Source: Halomonas huangheensis
GTDB lineage: Bacteria > Pseudomonadota > Gammaproteobacteria > Pseudomonadales > Halomonadaceae
Assembly (NCBI RefSeq): GCF_001431725.1
Contig: NZ_CP013106.1
Location: 2,852,001 to 2,916,000, forward strand
Direction of reading: 5' to 3'
DNA length: 64,000 bases
Shown: positions 26,122 to 36,800 of the stretch, piece by piece
How positions within the stretch are numbered: position 1 is the stretch's first letter
How the letters are laid out: every line of letters begins with the position of its first letter
Notes under the pieces: generated by a model
The model's input: only the letters and a program-made list of their open reading frames with translations
What the model was told of the DNA's origin: nothing
Databases searched by the model: none
Translations under genes and position numbers: made by a program

Positions 26122-26153
26122 GTCAGTCAGTCAGGCTGGCTGGCTGGCTGGTT
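26122..26153. repeat. Tetranucleotide runs at the end of the phosphatase gene
   Basis: Three GTCA units (26122-26133) adjoin four GGCT-type units (26135-26153), directly abutting the stop codon of the leftward PP2C gene. Such short runs are prone to slippage. Confidence 0.8.
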
Positions 26154-27033
26154 AAGTCTCTACCACGAAGGCAATCGCCGAAGCATCGTCGCGTAACTTG
26201 AGTCGAGGCCAGGCCCGGGCCTCGGGGTCCTGTTCCTCGGCGCTTCGCAAGGCGGCAAGGATGGCCCCCAGGCCATCACGGAAAGCGGTCTCGAACAGCT
26301 CCTCACTGGACAACAGTCGGTAGGTATCGACGGCACGGAAGAAACCGTCACTCATCGCCAGCAGACGTTGACCGCTGCGGGCGGGCATCAATACCCGCTC
26401 CAACTGCGTGGTCAGCCCGGCGATGGGCTCGACAACGTCATAGCCGAAGAGGCGGTTACGCTGTGCCACATTGTCGAGAATGGCGGGCACCGTCGCTTGC
26501 AGTGCATCGGTATGAGAAGCGCCAGTGCGCACCTTGAAATCAATCAGGAAATCGGTGGCGCGCCGCTCGAGGGCGCTGACAGCGCTGTAACCAAAGCTGA
26601 CCACTCTTCCAGCAGCGTCCTCATAGAGCAGCACGCAATCGCCAGCATTGGTAAGCTCAAGCGTCTCACCGATCAATCGGGCAGCCCCGAAGCAGGCAAA
26701 GGGAGGGCCTACCACGGCATTCGCTCTAGTCTGCCCGAGACCGGCAAATTCCTCGGCAAGGACTCCCTGCACCTCCGCGACCAGGGTTTGAGTATCGCAT
26801 TCAGGTGTCAGGTGTTCGAAGAAGTTCCGTGCGAAGCGGCGCACCAGCCAGGCGGCATCGCTGGAATAGTCGCTGCGCGTCGTCCCGGAGTTGACCGGCA
26901 CAGCACCATCCATCCACAGCACACAATCGGCGCGTCCCTCTACCCAATCGGCATTGGCATCAGTGTCCGGGTCGCCAAGTCGTTCGATAACCTTCAGATT
27001 GGCACTCCGGCCCAGCGTTTCTCTGCTCGTCAT
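26152..27033 (-). CDS. PP2C-like protein serine/threonine phosphatase
   Basis: The 293-residue protein shows the spaced acidic motifs of the metal-dependent PP2C fold: WMDGAVPV near residue 40, NAGDCVLLYE in the middle, AMSDGFFRAVD near 230, and RDDASAIAFV at the C-terminus. These residues hold two Mn/Mg ions. No sensor or membrane domain is attached. It is a solitary gene and no partner kinase or anti-anti-sigma gene is adjacent. ATG 27033 has GGAAGG upstream. Substrate unknown. Confidence 0.8.
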   Translation of the reverse strand: MTSRETLGRSANLKVIERLGDPDTDANADWVEGRADCVLWMDGAVPVNSGTTRSDYSSDAAWLVRRFARNFFEHLTPECDTQTLVAEVQGVLAEEFAGLGQTRANAVVGPPFACFGAARLIGETLELTNAGDCVLLYEDAAGRVVSFGYSAVSALERRATDFLIDFKVRTGASHTDALQATVPAILDNVAQRNRLFGYDVVEPIAGLTTQLERVLMPARSGQRLLAMSDGFFRAVDTYRLLSSEELFETAFRDGLGAILAALRSAEEQDPEARAWPRLKLRDDASAIAFVVET

Positions 27034-27454
27034 CACTTACCTTCCCTGTGGTCAAATGGCTATGGCTGCTCCTGCAACGGTGCTCGATGAGAATAATGCG
27101 TTGCGGCGTCCCCGTGGTTGGCCCGATGAGCCCGCTCATCCGCTCCGACAGTGATACCTCAGACCAGTTCCAATGAACTGGGTGTTGTTGGTGTGTTACA
27201 CCACCACGCCTCTGCTGGCTTGCCACCTTCAGTATCAGCGAGCATCAATGGCATTTGCTGGTCCATTTTCTCGTGCTCTCCGGCACTAAGCGGCACACGA
27301 CGAGACCGTTACCGGGATATACTGGGAACGATTTGCCTATGAATGATCATGGCCTCTGGATTCGCGTCGGTGATGAGATATCGACCACGACCTTCCGTAC
27401 GCAACTGGCCTCAAAGCCAGCACACTTGCCACCCGGCAGCTCAGAGAACAAGCG
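27034..27454. other. Gap before the LysR gene with one inverted repeat
   Basis: No gene or remnant was recognised. TGGTGT-GTT-ACACCA at 27189-27203 is a perfect 6-bp-arm palindrome with the T-N11-A form typical of LysR sites. It is the best candidate operator for the regulator starting at 27455. Confidence 0.4.
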
Positions 27455-28396
27455 ATGGATATTCCCCACCAACGGCTGGTGTACTTTCAAGTAACTATCG
27501 AGGCGGGCTCTGTACGTCAGGCTGCTGCACGCCTCGATATTGCGCCTTCCGCCGTCAGTCGCCAGCTCACATTGATCGAGGCGGCGCTTGGCGCTCCGTT
27601 ACTGGAACGCTCGCGTAATGGTGTGGTGCCAACGGCGGTGGGAGAAATGCTGCTGGAGTACTGTCGAAAGCGCTCGGCACTGGATGACACTTTCAGCGAA
27701 GAACTCGATGCCTATCAACGTCTGGAAACCGGCCACCTGTCATTGACCGTCGGAGAAGGCTTCGTCGGCGATCTGATCGACACCCCACTGCGTAACTTTA
27801 CCGAGTGCTATCGCGGTGTGCGTCTCGATGTGGATACCGGCAGCACCAGCGAGATCATTGATGCCGTGGTCGAGGATGAGGCACATATCGGCTTGATGTA
27901 CCACGAGCGGGTCCACCCGAGGCTGCGCTTCTGGCATTCCAGTCGCCAGCCACTGGTGGCGCTTATGTCACCGACGCATTGCCTGGCCAATGAACAGAAT
28001 GCCTTGTCTCTGCCGATACTCAGCGAGCACCCTCTAGCGCTGTGGCGCACCGGTCATGGGGTTCGCCAACTGGTCGATGACGGATTTCGTGAAGCAGGCC
28101 TGCGTCATCAGGTCAGCATGCAGACCAATTCACTTTCAGTGCTCAAGCATGCCGTCCGCTCCGAACTGACCCTCACGTTACTGCCCGCTTTCGCTGCGGC
28201 CAGGGAACTCGAGGATGGCCTGCTCGTTGCGCGCAACGTGGACTGTGAACGTTTCCGCCAGGCACAAGCCCACATCATCACCCGCGTTGGCCGTCGCATG
28301 CCCAGAGCGGGGCTGCAATTGCTGCGCCATCTGGAACGCTGGATGCGAGCCTTCAACTCGCGAACCGAAGCAGGCATCAACGCCTCACGTTCCTGA
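27455..28396 (+). CDS. LysR-family transcriptional regulator
   Basis: The 313-residue protein has a canonical N-terminal helix-turn-helix (FQVTIEAGSVRQAAARLDIA then PSAVSRQLTLIEAALG) and a periplasmic-binding-like effector domain (LSLTVGEGFVGDLIDTPL). ATG 27455 is used. It is convergent with the aldehyde dehydrogenase end of the DUF3100-amidohydrolase cluster, so it may regulate that cluster, although LysR regulators are more often divergent from their targets. Effector unknown. Confidence 0.92.
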   Translation: MDIPHQRLVYFQVTIEAGSVRQAAARLDIAPSAVSRQLTLIEAALGAPLLERSRNGVVPTAVGEMLLEYCRKRSALDDTFSEELDAYQRLETGHLSLTVGEGFVGDLIDTPLRNFTECYRGVRLDVDTGSTSEIIDAVVEDEAHIGLMYHERVHPRLRFWHSSRQPLVALMSPTHCLANEQNALSLPILSEHPLALWRTGHGVRQLVDDGFREAGLRHQVSMQTNSLSVLKHAVRSELTLTLLPAFAAARELEDGLLVARNVDCERFRQAQAHIITRVGRRMPRAGLQLLRHLERWMRAFNSRTEAGINASRS

Positions 28397-28406
28397 CTCC
28401 TGGGCT

Positions 28407-28435
28407 GGCAGCCAGGTGTTCCATGCCCGGCTGCC
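28407..28435. terminator. Hairpin between convergent lysR and aldehyde dehydrogenase genes
   Basis: GGCAGCC (28407-28413) pairs with GGCTGCC (28429-28435) in the 50-base gap between two converging stops. Confidence 0.45.
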
Positions 28436-28446
28436 GAGGGCATTAT

Positions 28447-29997
28447 TCAACCTACGCCATTGCCATAGCCCATCGCCACGCTGGCAGATGTCGCCGTCTC
28501 TACCCATACGCTCTGGGCTACCGTGTATTCCTTGAGCCCTTCGACACCGCTGGAGCGGCCGAATCCACTATCGCCGAAGCCACCGAATGGCGACATGACA
28601 TTGATCGCCTTGTAGCTGTTGATCCAGACCGTGCCGGCACGCAGCCGAGCAGCAACCCGGTGGGCGCGCGCGGGGTCCTGAGTCCATACCGCCCCGGCCA
28701 GACCAAAACGTGTGGCGTTGGCCAGGCGCACCGCGCCCTCTTCGCTATCGAATGGCATGACCACCACTACCGGACCGAACACTTCCTGCTGAGCAATCGC
28801 CATATCCTCGGTGACATCCACCAACACCGTGGGTGCCAGATAGTAGCCCTGGGCTTCCGCCGGCAACGACTCCGGGCGCTTGCCACCACACAGCACACGA
28901 GCCCCCTGCTGCTCTGCGGCTTCGATCATCGAAGTGATGTGCAGATACTGCCGGGCATTCTGGACCGGGCCCATCTGGGTGGTTTCCTCACTGGGCAAGC
29001 CAATCGCGATCTCAGCTGCCGCGCGAGCCAGGCGCTCGCAGACCATATCGAGGACTTCCCGCTGCACCAGCAACCGCGAGCCAGCAACACAGCTCTGCCC
29101 CGCGGCGGCGAAGATGGCTGCCTGAGCCCCAGCCACGGCATCATCGAGCCTGGCATCAGAGAAGACGATATTGGCTGACTTGCCGCCCAGCTCCAGCACG
29201 CTCGGCACCAGGCGCTCCGCTCCGGCCTGGGCGATGCGTCGCCCGCTCTCCGGCGAGCCGACAAACACCAGCTTGCTGATACCAGCATCACCGGTCAGCG
29301 CCGCCCCCGTGGTCTGTCCCACACCATTGACGATATTGATCAGCCCTCTGGGCAAGCCGCTTCGCTCCAGCAGCATGGCGATCACTACCGATGAGAAAGG
29401 CGTCATCTCCGAAGGTTTAAGCACGACGCCATTACCCGCGGCAATCGCTGGAGCCAACTGCCAGCCACAGGTGAACATCGGTGCATTCCAGGGGGTGATC
29501 TGGCCGACAACCCCGTAAGGCACATGGCGCACATAGTTGAGATGCGACGTGGGTACCGGAATCACCTCGCCGTGCTGCTTGTCACACCAACCAGCGTAGT
29601 ATTCGAACATCTCTCGGACCTTGGCGACTTCACCACGGCAGTCACGAATCGGCTTTCCGGCAACCACGCTCTCCAGCTGCGCCAGCGTCTCCTCATGACC
29701 ACGCAGCGCCCAGGCGGCAGCCGTCATGCGCCGCCCACGTTCGCTGGCGGTCAGCGCCATCCACTCCTGCTGAGCACGTGTTGCGGCTTCCACGGCGGCT
29801 GCAACCAGTGCGCCACCAGCATCACGGTATTCAATCAGCGGCAACCCCGTCACCGGATCGATCAGCTCGATGAGCTCGCCTTGCCCCGCCACCAGCTCGC
29901 CATCGATCCAGTTACTGAGTGGGGTTGCCGCCTGCAGTTCCAGCGCTGTCAGCAGCTCAGCCAGCGTATCCACGGCAGTGGCGTTGAGAGCGTTCAT
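28447..29997 (-). CDS. NAD(P)-dependent aldehyde dehydrogenase
   Basis: The 516-residue protein is an ALDH-superfamily member with the cofactor segment ITPWNAPMFTCGWQLAPA, the general-base Glu in LELGGKSANI (about residue 265), and the catalytic Cys in GQSCVAGSR (about 303). Closest motif style is betaine/gamma-aminobutyraldehyde-like ALDHs. Its ATG overlaps the stop of the upstream dehydrogenase gene as TAATG, so the two are translationally coupled. This suggests that the hydroxyacid dehydrogenase makes a semialdehyde that this enzyme oxidises. Substrate not identifiable from sequence. Confidence 0.9.
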   Translation of the reverse strand: MNALNATAVDTLAELLTALELQAATPLSNWIDGELVAGQGELIELIDPVTGLPLIEYRDAGGALVAAAVEAATRAQQEWMALTASERGRRMTAAAWALRGHEETLAQLESVVAGKPIRDCRGEVAKVREMFEYYAGWCDKQHGEVIPVPTSHLNYVRHVPYGVVGQITPWNAPMFTCGWQLAPAIAAGNGVVLKPSEMTPFSSVVIAMLLERSGLPRGLINIVNGVGQTTGAALTGDAGISKLVFVGSPESGRRIAQAGAERLVPSVLELGGKSANIVFSDARLDDAVAGAQAAIFAAAGQSCVAGSRLLVQREVLDMVCERLARAAAEIAIGLPSEETTQMGPVQNARQYLHITSMIEAAEQQGARVLCGGKRPESLPAEAQGYYLAPTVLVDVTEDMAIAQQEVFGPVVVVMPFDSEEGAVRLANATRFGLAGAVWTQDPARAHRVAARLRAGTVWINSYKAINVMSPFGGFGDSGFGRSSGVEGLKEYTVAQSVWVETATSASVAMGYGNGVG

Positions 29998-30893
29998 TAC
30001 GCATCCTCCTGATCTGATGATGATTTCGACGGAGCGAGGTGCAGAATCGCATCGGTGATATGGTTGAAATCAGCGCTGTCAGACAAGCCATCAGCATCGG
30101 CGTGCCATTGCTCGACAACCTTGTTCAGTAGATCCAGCGACAAGCCCTGATCAATGGCCGCATCGCGCGCCAGACGAAGGTCCTTACGCATCAGGCCGGT
30201 AGTGAAGCCGGAGTCGAAGGCGTCGGACAGAATCCACCTGGGGAAGTTGACCTCACTGACGGCACTGCGGCCGGAGCCACTGTTCAGCCCTGCCAGGCAA
30301 GCCTCGGGCGACACCCCGGCCCGCTGAGCCAACGCCACTGCTTCTGCTGTCGTCAACAGATGCGCCGCACACAGGTAATTGTTGGCCAGCTTGACGACGT
30401 GCCCGCTTCCCGCGGCACCCACATGGGTATAGCGCGCCGACATCGCCTTGAGCATGGGCTCGACACGCTCAATGGTCGTTGCTTCCCCACCCAACAGCAT
30501 GCCGAGCGTTCCCGAGGCAGCACCCGCCGGGCCGCCACTCACCGGGGCATCGAGCCACTCGAGCCCAGCATCGATCACCTTGCCCGCCAACTCCCGGGTG
30601 ACCACCGGGTCACTGGTCGAGGTATCGACAATCACACTGCCCTTTGGCGCCAGTTGCAGTAGCCCCGGCGAGGATTCAATGACTTCCCGGACATGTGCCG
30701 AGGTGGGTAATGACAGCAGATAAACGTCGGCGGCGGGCAGCGCTTTCGGCGCAACTACTCTGAGCCCGCGCTCGGCGATTTTATTGCGGGTACTCTCGGC
30801 AACATCGGTGCCCAGCACCGTAAACCCGGCGGCATGCAGGGTCAGCGCCATATTCCCGCCCATGTGACCCAGGCCGATGACTACAATCTTCAT
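29997..30893 (-). CDS. Beta-hydroxyacid dehydrogenase (3-hydroxyisobutyrate dehydrogenase family)
   Basis: The 298-residue protein has the N-terminal NAD(P) fold IGLGHMGGNMALTL, the substrate-binding signature DAPVSGGPAGAASGTLGML, and the catalytic Lys in HVVKLANNYL. Family members oxidise 3-hydroxyisobutyrate, tartronate semialdehyde or related beta-hydroxyacids. ATG 30893 has GGAG upstream; the longer frame from 30950 is not needed. It is coupled to the aldehyde dehydrogenase downstream. Confidence 0.88.
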   Translation of the reverse strand: MKIVVIGLGHMGGNMALTLHAAGFTVLGTDVAESTRNKIAERGLRVVAPKALPAADVYLLSLPTSAHVREVIESSPGLLQLAPKGSVIVDTSTSDPVVTRELAGKVIDAGLEWLDAPVSGGPAGAASGTLGMLLGGEATTIERVEPMLKAMSARYTHVGAAGSGHVVKLANNYLCAAHLLTTAEAVALAQRAGVSPEACLAGLNSGSGRSAVSEVNFPRWILSDAFDSGFTTGLMRKDLRLARDAAIDQGLSLDLLNKVVEQWHADADGLSDSADFNHITDAILHLAPSKSSSDQEDA

Positions 30894-31076
30894 GAATAAC
30901 TCCTCCTGTGTTGTACTTGTCCTGCCGCTGTCCCGATATGCCCCCTCCACCGAAATTCAGGTAAAGGGGCGCTGGGCCATGCCTTAACGGCACGGCCAGA
31001 CAGTAGCGATGTTGGAAATATGGTCGTATTGCGAAGAGCGTTTGTATTGAGTGGAGCGCGCCTATGGCTGACGCCA

Positions 31077-32228
31077 CTAGCCGAGCAGTGTTCTCACCAG
31101 CGCCGTCCAGTAGCCCACGCCGATCGGCGCCAGTTCATCATTGAAGTCGTAATGGGGGTTATGCAACGCCGCGCTGTCCTTGCCATTCCCCAGCCAGATA
31201 TAGGCACCGGGGCGCTGCTGCAGCATAAAGGCGAAATCTTCCGATGCCATTGAAGGTGGCAAATCCCGACGCACTCGATGAATACCCGGCATCGATTCCA
31301 ATACATCGGCACAGCGGCTGGCATGCTCAGGCGTATTGAAGGTGGCCGGATAGCGCGACTGATAGTCGATGCTGGCTTCCAGCCCATGGAAGGTTGCCAT
31401 CGAGGCGACGGCCTGGCGGAAACGCTCCTCAAGTTGATCACGTAACTCGGCGTCAAAACAGCGCACCGTGCCGCACAGCTCGACGGTTTCCGGCATGACG
31501 TTGTAGGCATCCCCGGCATGGAACTGGGTCACGCTCATCACCGCTGTCTGATGGGCGGGTGTTTCACGACTGACAATGCCCTGGAGCTGGTTGACCAATT
31601 GGCATGCCGCCAGCACCACATCCTTGCCCAGGTGAGGCATGGCGGCATGGCAACCGTAGCCCGAAAGCTTCACGGTAAACACATCGAACGCCGCCATCAC
31701 CGCCGAGTCGTGCACGGCGGCTTCGCCAACCTCGAGGCCCGGCCAATTGTGAACGCCGTAGACGGCCTCCATCGGGAAGCGTTCGAAAAGACCCTCCTCG
31801 ACCATGACACGCCCGCCGCCTTCATTTTCCTCTGCCGGCTGGAAGATGAAATACACGCGGCCAGCGAAGTCAGGATTCTCAGTCAGCGCATAGGCGGCCC
31901 CCAGCAGCATGGTGGTATGTCCATCATGGCCACAGGCGTGCATCTTGCCTGGCGTACGCGAGGCATGAGCAAAGTGATTGGCTTCGGTCACATCCAGCGC
32001 ATCGATATCGGCCCTGAGGCCGATGGCACTGCCGCTACCGCGCAGGCCATCGACCCAGGCCACCACGCCAGTACCACCACCCAGCCCGGTAACCATTTCG
32101 ATGCCCCGGGCAGCGAGGATCTCGGCAATGCGAGCGCTGGTACGCTGCTCTTCAAAGGCGGTTTCCGGATGGCTGTGAAACTCATGGCGCCATTCACGGA
32201 GAAGATCCGGCGTGATGATAGTCGACAT
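31077..32228 (-). CDS. M20D-family amidohydrolase (hippurate/N-acyl-amino-acid hydrolase type)
   Basis: This is a dinuclear metal amidohydrolase of 383 residues. Metal-ligand motifs are HACGHDGHTTMLLGAA near residue 105, EENEGGGRVM near 140, and YGVHNWPGLEVG near 165. A dimerisation lid follows, and a final metal-ligand region contains PSMASEDFAFML. The family cleaves N-acyl amino acids and similar amides in the cytosol. ATG 32228 has AGGAA upstream. It lies 29 bases after the DUF3100 permease gene, which suggests that the permease imports the amide substrate. Confidence 0.9.
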   Translation of the reverse strand: MSTIITPDLLREWRHEFHSHPETAFEEQRTSARIAEILAARGIEMVTGLGGGTGVVAWVDGLRGSGSAIGLRADIDALDVTEANHFAHASRTPGKMHACGHDGHTTMLLGAAYALTENPDFAGRVYFIFQPAEENEGGGRVMVEEGLFERFPMEAVYGVHNWPGLEVGEAAVHDSAVMAAFDVFTVKLSGYGCHAAMPHLGKDVVLAACQLVNQLQGIVSRETPAHQTAVMSVTQFHAGDAYNVMPETVELCGTVRCFDAELRDQLEERFRQAVASMATFHGLEASIDYQSRYPATFNTPEHASRCADVLESMPGIHRVRRDLPPSMASEDFAFMLQQRPGAYIWLGNGKDSAALHNPHYDFNDELAPIGVGYWTALVRTLLG

Positions 32229-32257
32229 AGCATTTTTCCTGTTGGTAATCACATCGG

Positions 32258-33547
32258 TTACAGCAGTGCCTGAGCCACAACAGCCGAACCAATGAAAGTG
32301 CCGGTGAACACCAGCAGAGACACGATAACCAGCTTCCAACCGACCTGCCGGAACATGGTGAACTCCCGCGGTGAAAGCGCCAGGCCGGCATAAGCCAGAA
32401 CCGGGGTCACGATGGCGAGGAAGCTTACCGACTGCAGTTGCTCGACGATCCAGGCGTTACCCGGGAACCACGGCAAGGTCACAACGATGCTGACCAGTGA
32501 CACCCAGGCGACGCCTGGCAGATAGAAGGGAGCGAAACGGGTGACGACCAGGCCCAACATGGTCATGGCATAGAGGATCATCATTCCCGGCAGCGCCACC
32601 AGCAGCGAACCACCATTGATGGTATTGCTGATCCAGCCGACCACACAGACCACCGCCATGACGATGGCAGTCTGGCCGAGATGTCTTTCAGGACGTTCTG
32701 CATCACTTACGGTGGCGGAAAAATCCGTCGCCTTGGCACCTGCAGAGCGCATCTCTCGGCGCCCGGAGCACCACTTGAAGACCCGTTCGGCCACTGGCAA
32801 GGCAATGAACAGTGAGATATACAGGCCAGTGGCGTAAGTCAGCAGATTGCTGGCGCCAGCGAACGCCAGCAGCTCATCACGCAATTCCGGCAAGGCACCG
32901 GCAATGGCTCCCGAACAGGCCGCCACCATACTGCCACTGCCCACTCCACAGGCCATCGCCAGCGCCCGCGGATCAAAGATATCCAGCGTTGTCAGATAGC
33001 CCGCCATCAGCGCAAACCATAGCGTGCCGAACATGGTGCCTACGACGTAGACGCCCATGACACCGACACCCTCTGGTCCCTTGAGACCGTATTTATCAGA
33101 GATGATCGCAATATTGGGCTCACGCGCGATGGAATAGGTCGCGCCGATGGCTTCGCGCCCCATCTTCAACACCAACACTGCAAATGGCATGGCCACCAAC
33201 ATGGTGCCGAGGTTACCCAGCTCCTGCAGGATCAAGGCCGGACCAGCACTGAGAATCTGCTCAATCGCCGGCCCGATGGTCGATCCAAAACGCGCAATGA
33301 ACGGCATGATCGATAACAGAATCACGGGAGCTGCCGCTTCACTCACTTTCACCGGCACCAGGCGGGAAGTCGCCGAGAACAGATGTGGATTGAGCAGCAG
33401 CCCGATGATAAAGGCATAGAACAGTGGCAACAGCAGTAACGTACCGGGCCCGAGAGGAATCTTGATGATACCGATGGCTTCAGAGATCAGGGCTGCCACA
33501 GCCACGATGCTGTGCAAACGCCAATCGAGGAGCATGGAGAGTTTCAT
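32258..33547 (-). CDS. DUF3100-family multi-spanning membrane protein, probable transporter
   Basis: The 429-residue protein has about eleven hydrophobic helices and one cytosolic loop around residues 260-290. I recognise it as DUF3100, a family without a defined substrate that is commonly paired with M20 amidohydrolases. The core contains VGSGSMVAACSGAIAGALPE, a glycine/serine-rich re-entrant-like stretch typical of secondary transporters. ATG 33547 starts MKLSMLLDW; the frame runs on upstream to 33664 through the 15-bp repeat, but that part reads as repetitive HYxTS and is unlikely to be translated. Transport of an N-acylated amino acid is an inference from the neighbour. Confidence 0.78.
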   Translation of the reverse strand: MKLSMLLDWRLHSIVAVAALISEAIGIIKIPLGPGTLLLLPLFYAFIIGLLLNPHLFSATSRLVPVKVSEAAAPVILLSIMPFIARFGSTIGPAIEQILSAGPALILQELGNLGTMLVAMPFAVLVLKMGREAIGATYSIAREPNIAIISDKYGLKGPEGVGVMGVYVVGTMFGTLWFALMAGYLTTLDIFDPRALAMACGVGSGSMVAACSGAIAGALPELRDELLAFAGASNLLTYATGLYISLFIALPVAERVFKWCSGRREMRSAGAKATDFSATVSDAERPERHLGQTAIVMAVVCVVGWISNTINGGSLLVALPGMMILYAMTMLGLVVTRFAPFYLPGVAWVSLVSIVVTLPWFPGNAWIVEQLQSVSFLAIVTPVLAYAGLALSPREFTMFRQVGWKLVIVSLLVFTGTFIGSAVVAQALL

Positions 33548-33868
33548 GTGAGTGCCCTGTCTGTTGTTGTAATGACTCGTACTGTAATGACTCGTGCGGT
33601 AATGACTCGTGTCGTAATGGCGACAACGACGGCTTTCCCTTGGCAGAGGTTGGGCCATCGCCATCTATTCGAGTATCGAAGGAGCACACGCTCTAATAAA
33701 AGGACAACAGTGTGCTGTTTTTTAGAACTCGGTCTTCAACCGTGATCAACGCCTGTTATCAAGTTGTCATTCCGGCGTCACGCTGCCTGCCCAGACTGGA
33801 CATCACGGCGGTGATGCCGGCCTTCCCGTCATTCACCGATCAGCCAGCGCCCCCTGAAGGAGTGTTCG
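33548..33868. other. Divergent control region with 15-bp tandem repeat
   Basis: No gene was recognised between the DUF3100 gene and the large repeat protein gene. Three GTAATGACTCGT-type units and a fragment lie at 33569-33620 in the DUF3100 leader. No Hrp box (GGAACC with CCAC) was seen before the 33869 gene. Confidence 0.5.
33569..33620. repeat. 15-bp tandem repeat in the DUF3100 leader
   Basis: Units sharing GTAATGACTCGT lie at 33569-33583, 33584-33598 and 33599-33613, with a partial fourth to 33620. Confidence 0.9.
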
Positions 33869-36800
33869 ATGCGCGTCGATCCCCAAACCAGCCCGACATC
33901 GCTGTCGCGTGCCAGCGAAACCTTCACCAGAGCACTCAACCAGGCCAGTCAGGTGACGGGAGGCGACAGCTCCGAAAGCTCGCCGACACCGGGCAATGAT
34001 GATTACGAGGATCTGCTCAATTCGCTGGCATCGCACCTGGCTGAGGGAATCAACACGGACAAGCGCACCGTAACGCCGTTGAAAGGTGACGCCGCGACTC
34101 AATTTCAAAGTCTGGTCGCGGCAGAACTCCAGGCGCAGCGCGAACGCGGGGAAACACCAGATCTCGAGACCGCCGTCGAAGATGCCAGAACGGCGCTTTT
34201 CGACCGCATTGGCAATGCCTTGAGCAACAGCGGCCGCGACGCCGATGATGGGTTGGACGTGTTCGAAGGTTACTGGAATCGGCATGGTGGTAGCGACGCC
34301 GCAGTGAATGCGGCTTACCACGCCTATGATGACTTCCTTGCCGATACCACGCTGATCGACAACCCCAGCTACGAAGATAATCTCAATGCTCTGGCGTCGG
34401 CTCTGGCCGGCGGTACTCTGACTGATTCGCGCAATATCCTGCACCTGGATTCCTCCGAGACCCTGTCCCAGCTCTACCGGAATCTGATCGAGAACAAGCT
34501 CGACGAGGGCCTCGATGTCGAGCAGGCACGGGAGCAGGTCAATGAGGACCTGCGCAACCGTCTCGATGGCGCCGCTGGTGACGACGTCGTTGATATCTTC
34601 GACGGCTACTGGAGTCGGCATGGCGGTGAGGAAGATGCCATGGACCTCGCAGACGAAACCTGGTTGGCCAACCGCGACGACAGCGATATCGCCTATGACA
34701 ATACGCTGAACTCGCTGGTCGACGATATGGCCAACGGCATCGATATCGACAACAGAACCGTGACGCCACTAACTGGAGAGGCTGGTGAGAAATTCAGCCA
34801 ACTGGTCGAATATGAGCTCAATCAGCAACGTGAGCGTGGCGAGCAACCGGATCTTCAATCGGCCATTGATGACGCAGAGGAAGCCCTCTTCGGCCGCCTC
34901 GGCAACGGGCTTGCCAATGTCGGCAAGGAGAGTGACGCCGGGATCGATGTCTTCGAGGGTTACTGGAATCGCCACGGTGGTGAAGAGGCGGCCGTGAATG
35001 CCGGCTACAATGCCTACAATGATTTCCTTGCCGACACCACTCTGCTCAACAATCCCAGCTACGAAGACAACCTCAACGCCCTGGCATCGGCAATGGCCGG
35101 CAGCACTCTCACCGAGTCGCGCAACATCCTGCATCTCGATTCATCCGATACACTGTCTCAGCTTTATCAGAACCTGATCAATATCAAGAAGAACGAAGGC
35201 CTCTCTCCGAGCGAGGCCGTCACTCAGGTCAATGATGACTTGCGCTCACGGCTCGGTAATGCCGCTGGCGAAGATGGCGACGCGGTGGTGGATATCTTCG
35301 ATGGCTACTGGACACGACACGGTGGTGAGGACGATGCACAACGCCTTACCGACCACTCTGACCTCGATACCGTACGCCGCGAGCACGACCTGCCGCCAGC
35401 CAGCGAGTTGGACATCCAGTCCATGGAAACGTCAGAAGTCGACCCCGACAACGACTCACGCAACCTCACCGTGAGTGAGCTGACGTGGCAGACCCTGATC
35501 GATGATTGGAAAAAAGGGATCGAAGACGGCAGCATCTCCCATGATGACCAGCGAGCCCAGTTCTACCGTGCGTTACGTGCCCAGGGTGCGCTGGATAACG
35601 GTCTAGACATGACCGTACTGGATATCTCCAAGGGACAGAACCTGGCACACGCCACCGGTGATGACCTCTCCGCGATCATCGATGGCAATACACTCGATGA
35701 GCGCCTTGGCGAGCTGTTTGTTTCCGATTCCGTACAGAAGGACTATCAGGAGGCGCAGGCCAGCGCCATCGACAAGGTCGCCAACAAGGACGAGATCGCG
35801 GCCAGTCTCGAGGATATGGCGTTCAGCGAAGAGTACGTCAGCTATATCAAGGAGCTGCGCGCGAGTGGTCAGAGCGAGCTGGCCGAAGCCGACATTTCCC
35901 GCACCTACAGCTCACTTGCCGCACTGTTCCCGGCCACCGAGGATTCCGATAAGGCAGCGGAATTCGCTCAGGGGCTGCAACTTGATGCTTCAATCATCGA
36001 TCTGGATCACCTGATCGAGAACCCTGACCAGATCAACGATGCCAATACCGCCACGGCAACCCAGGACGTGGTCAAGATGGTACTCACAGCGCTCAAGCGC
36101 GCCGGCGTCGATATACCACGACGCACTGTCGAGACCATCGACAAGTTCGTCAACGAATACCTCAATGATAAACAGACAGCGAAGAACTTCGGCAAGGCGT
36201 TACAGCAACTGGGTGACACCTTCCAGAAGAACGGCGAAATCACTCGTACCGATATCGACAACCTGCTGAAGAAAGACGTCTACAAGGCACTCAACGAGAA
36301 AACCAACGGCGGCATGCTGTCGTTGATCAGCACGCTCAACAGCAACGGCGCACTAGGCTCGACCGGCGGCTTGATCTCGCTGGCCTCGGGTATCTATCAG
36401 CTGGCTGGCAAGGGCGGTACGCTCGCCGATACTCCGGAAGAACGCGTGGCCATTGCCAAGGAAATGATCGCCTTCCTCGGCGCCAGCCAGCATTTCGTCT
36501 CCCTGGGCAGCAATATTGCCGACACGGTCAAGGGTACCAGGGTCAACGCGATGCTGGGACTGGACAAGTCGCTCCCGGAAATCTGGGGTGACGACAAGTC
36601 TTCTGGCACCCCATTCACCGAAGAGAAAGGACTCCAATTCGTTCAGAACCTCGAACAGATCATCGATGACGCCCCGGTTGGAGATCGCGAAAGGCTAAGC
36701 CAGAAGCTGGGGCTGAGCGAGGAAGATACCCGGAAGATCGTTGAAGGCATTGAAAATGGCTACGCCGATCGCCCTGGCCTTCCCAAAGCGACCACCACGA

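Noticed and set aside
33700..33868. Hrp-type (HrpL) promoter before the HrpK-like gene
   Set aside because: No GGAACC/CCAC pair was found at suitable spacing, so control by a HrpL-type sigma factor is not supported.
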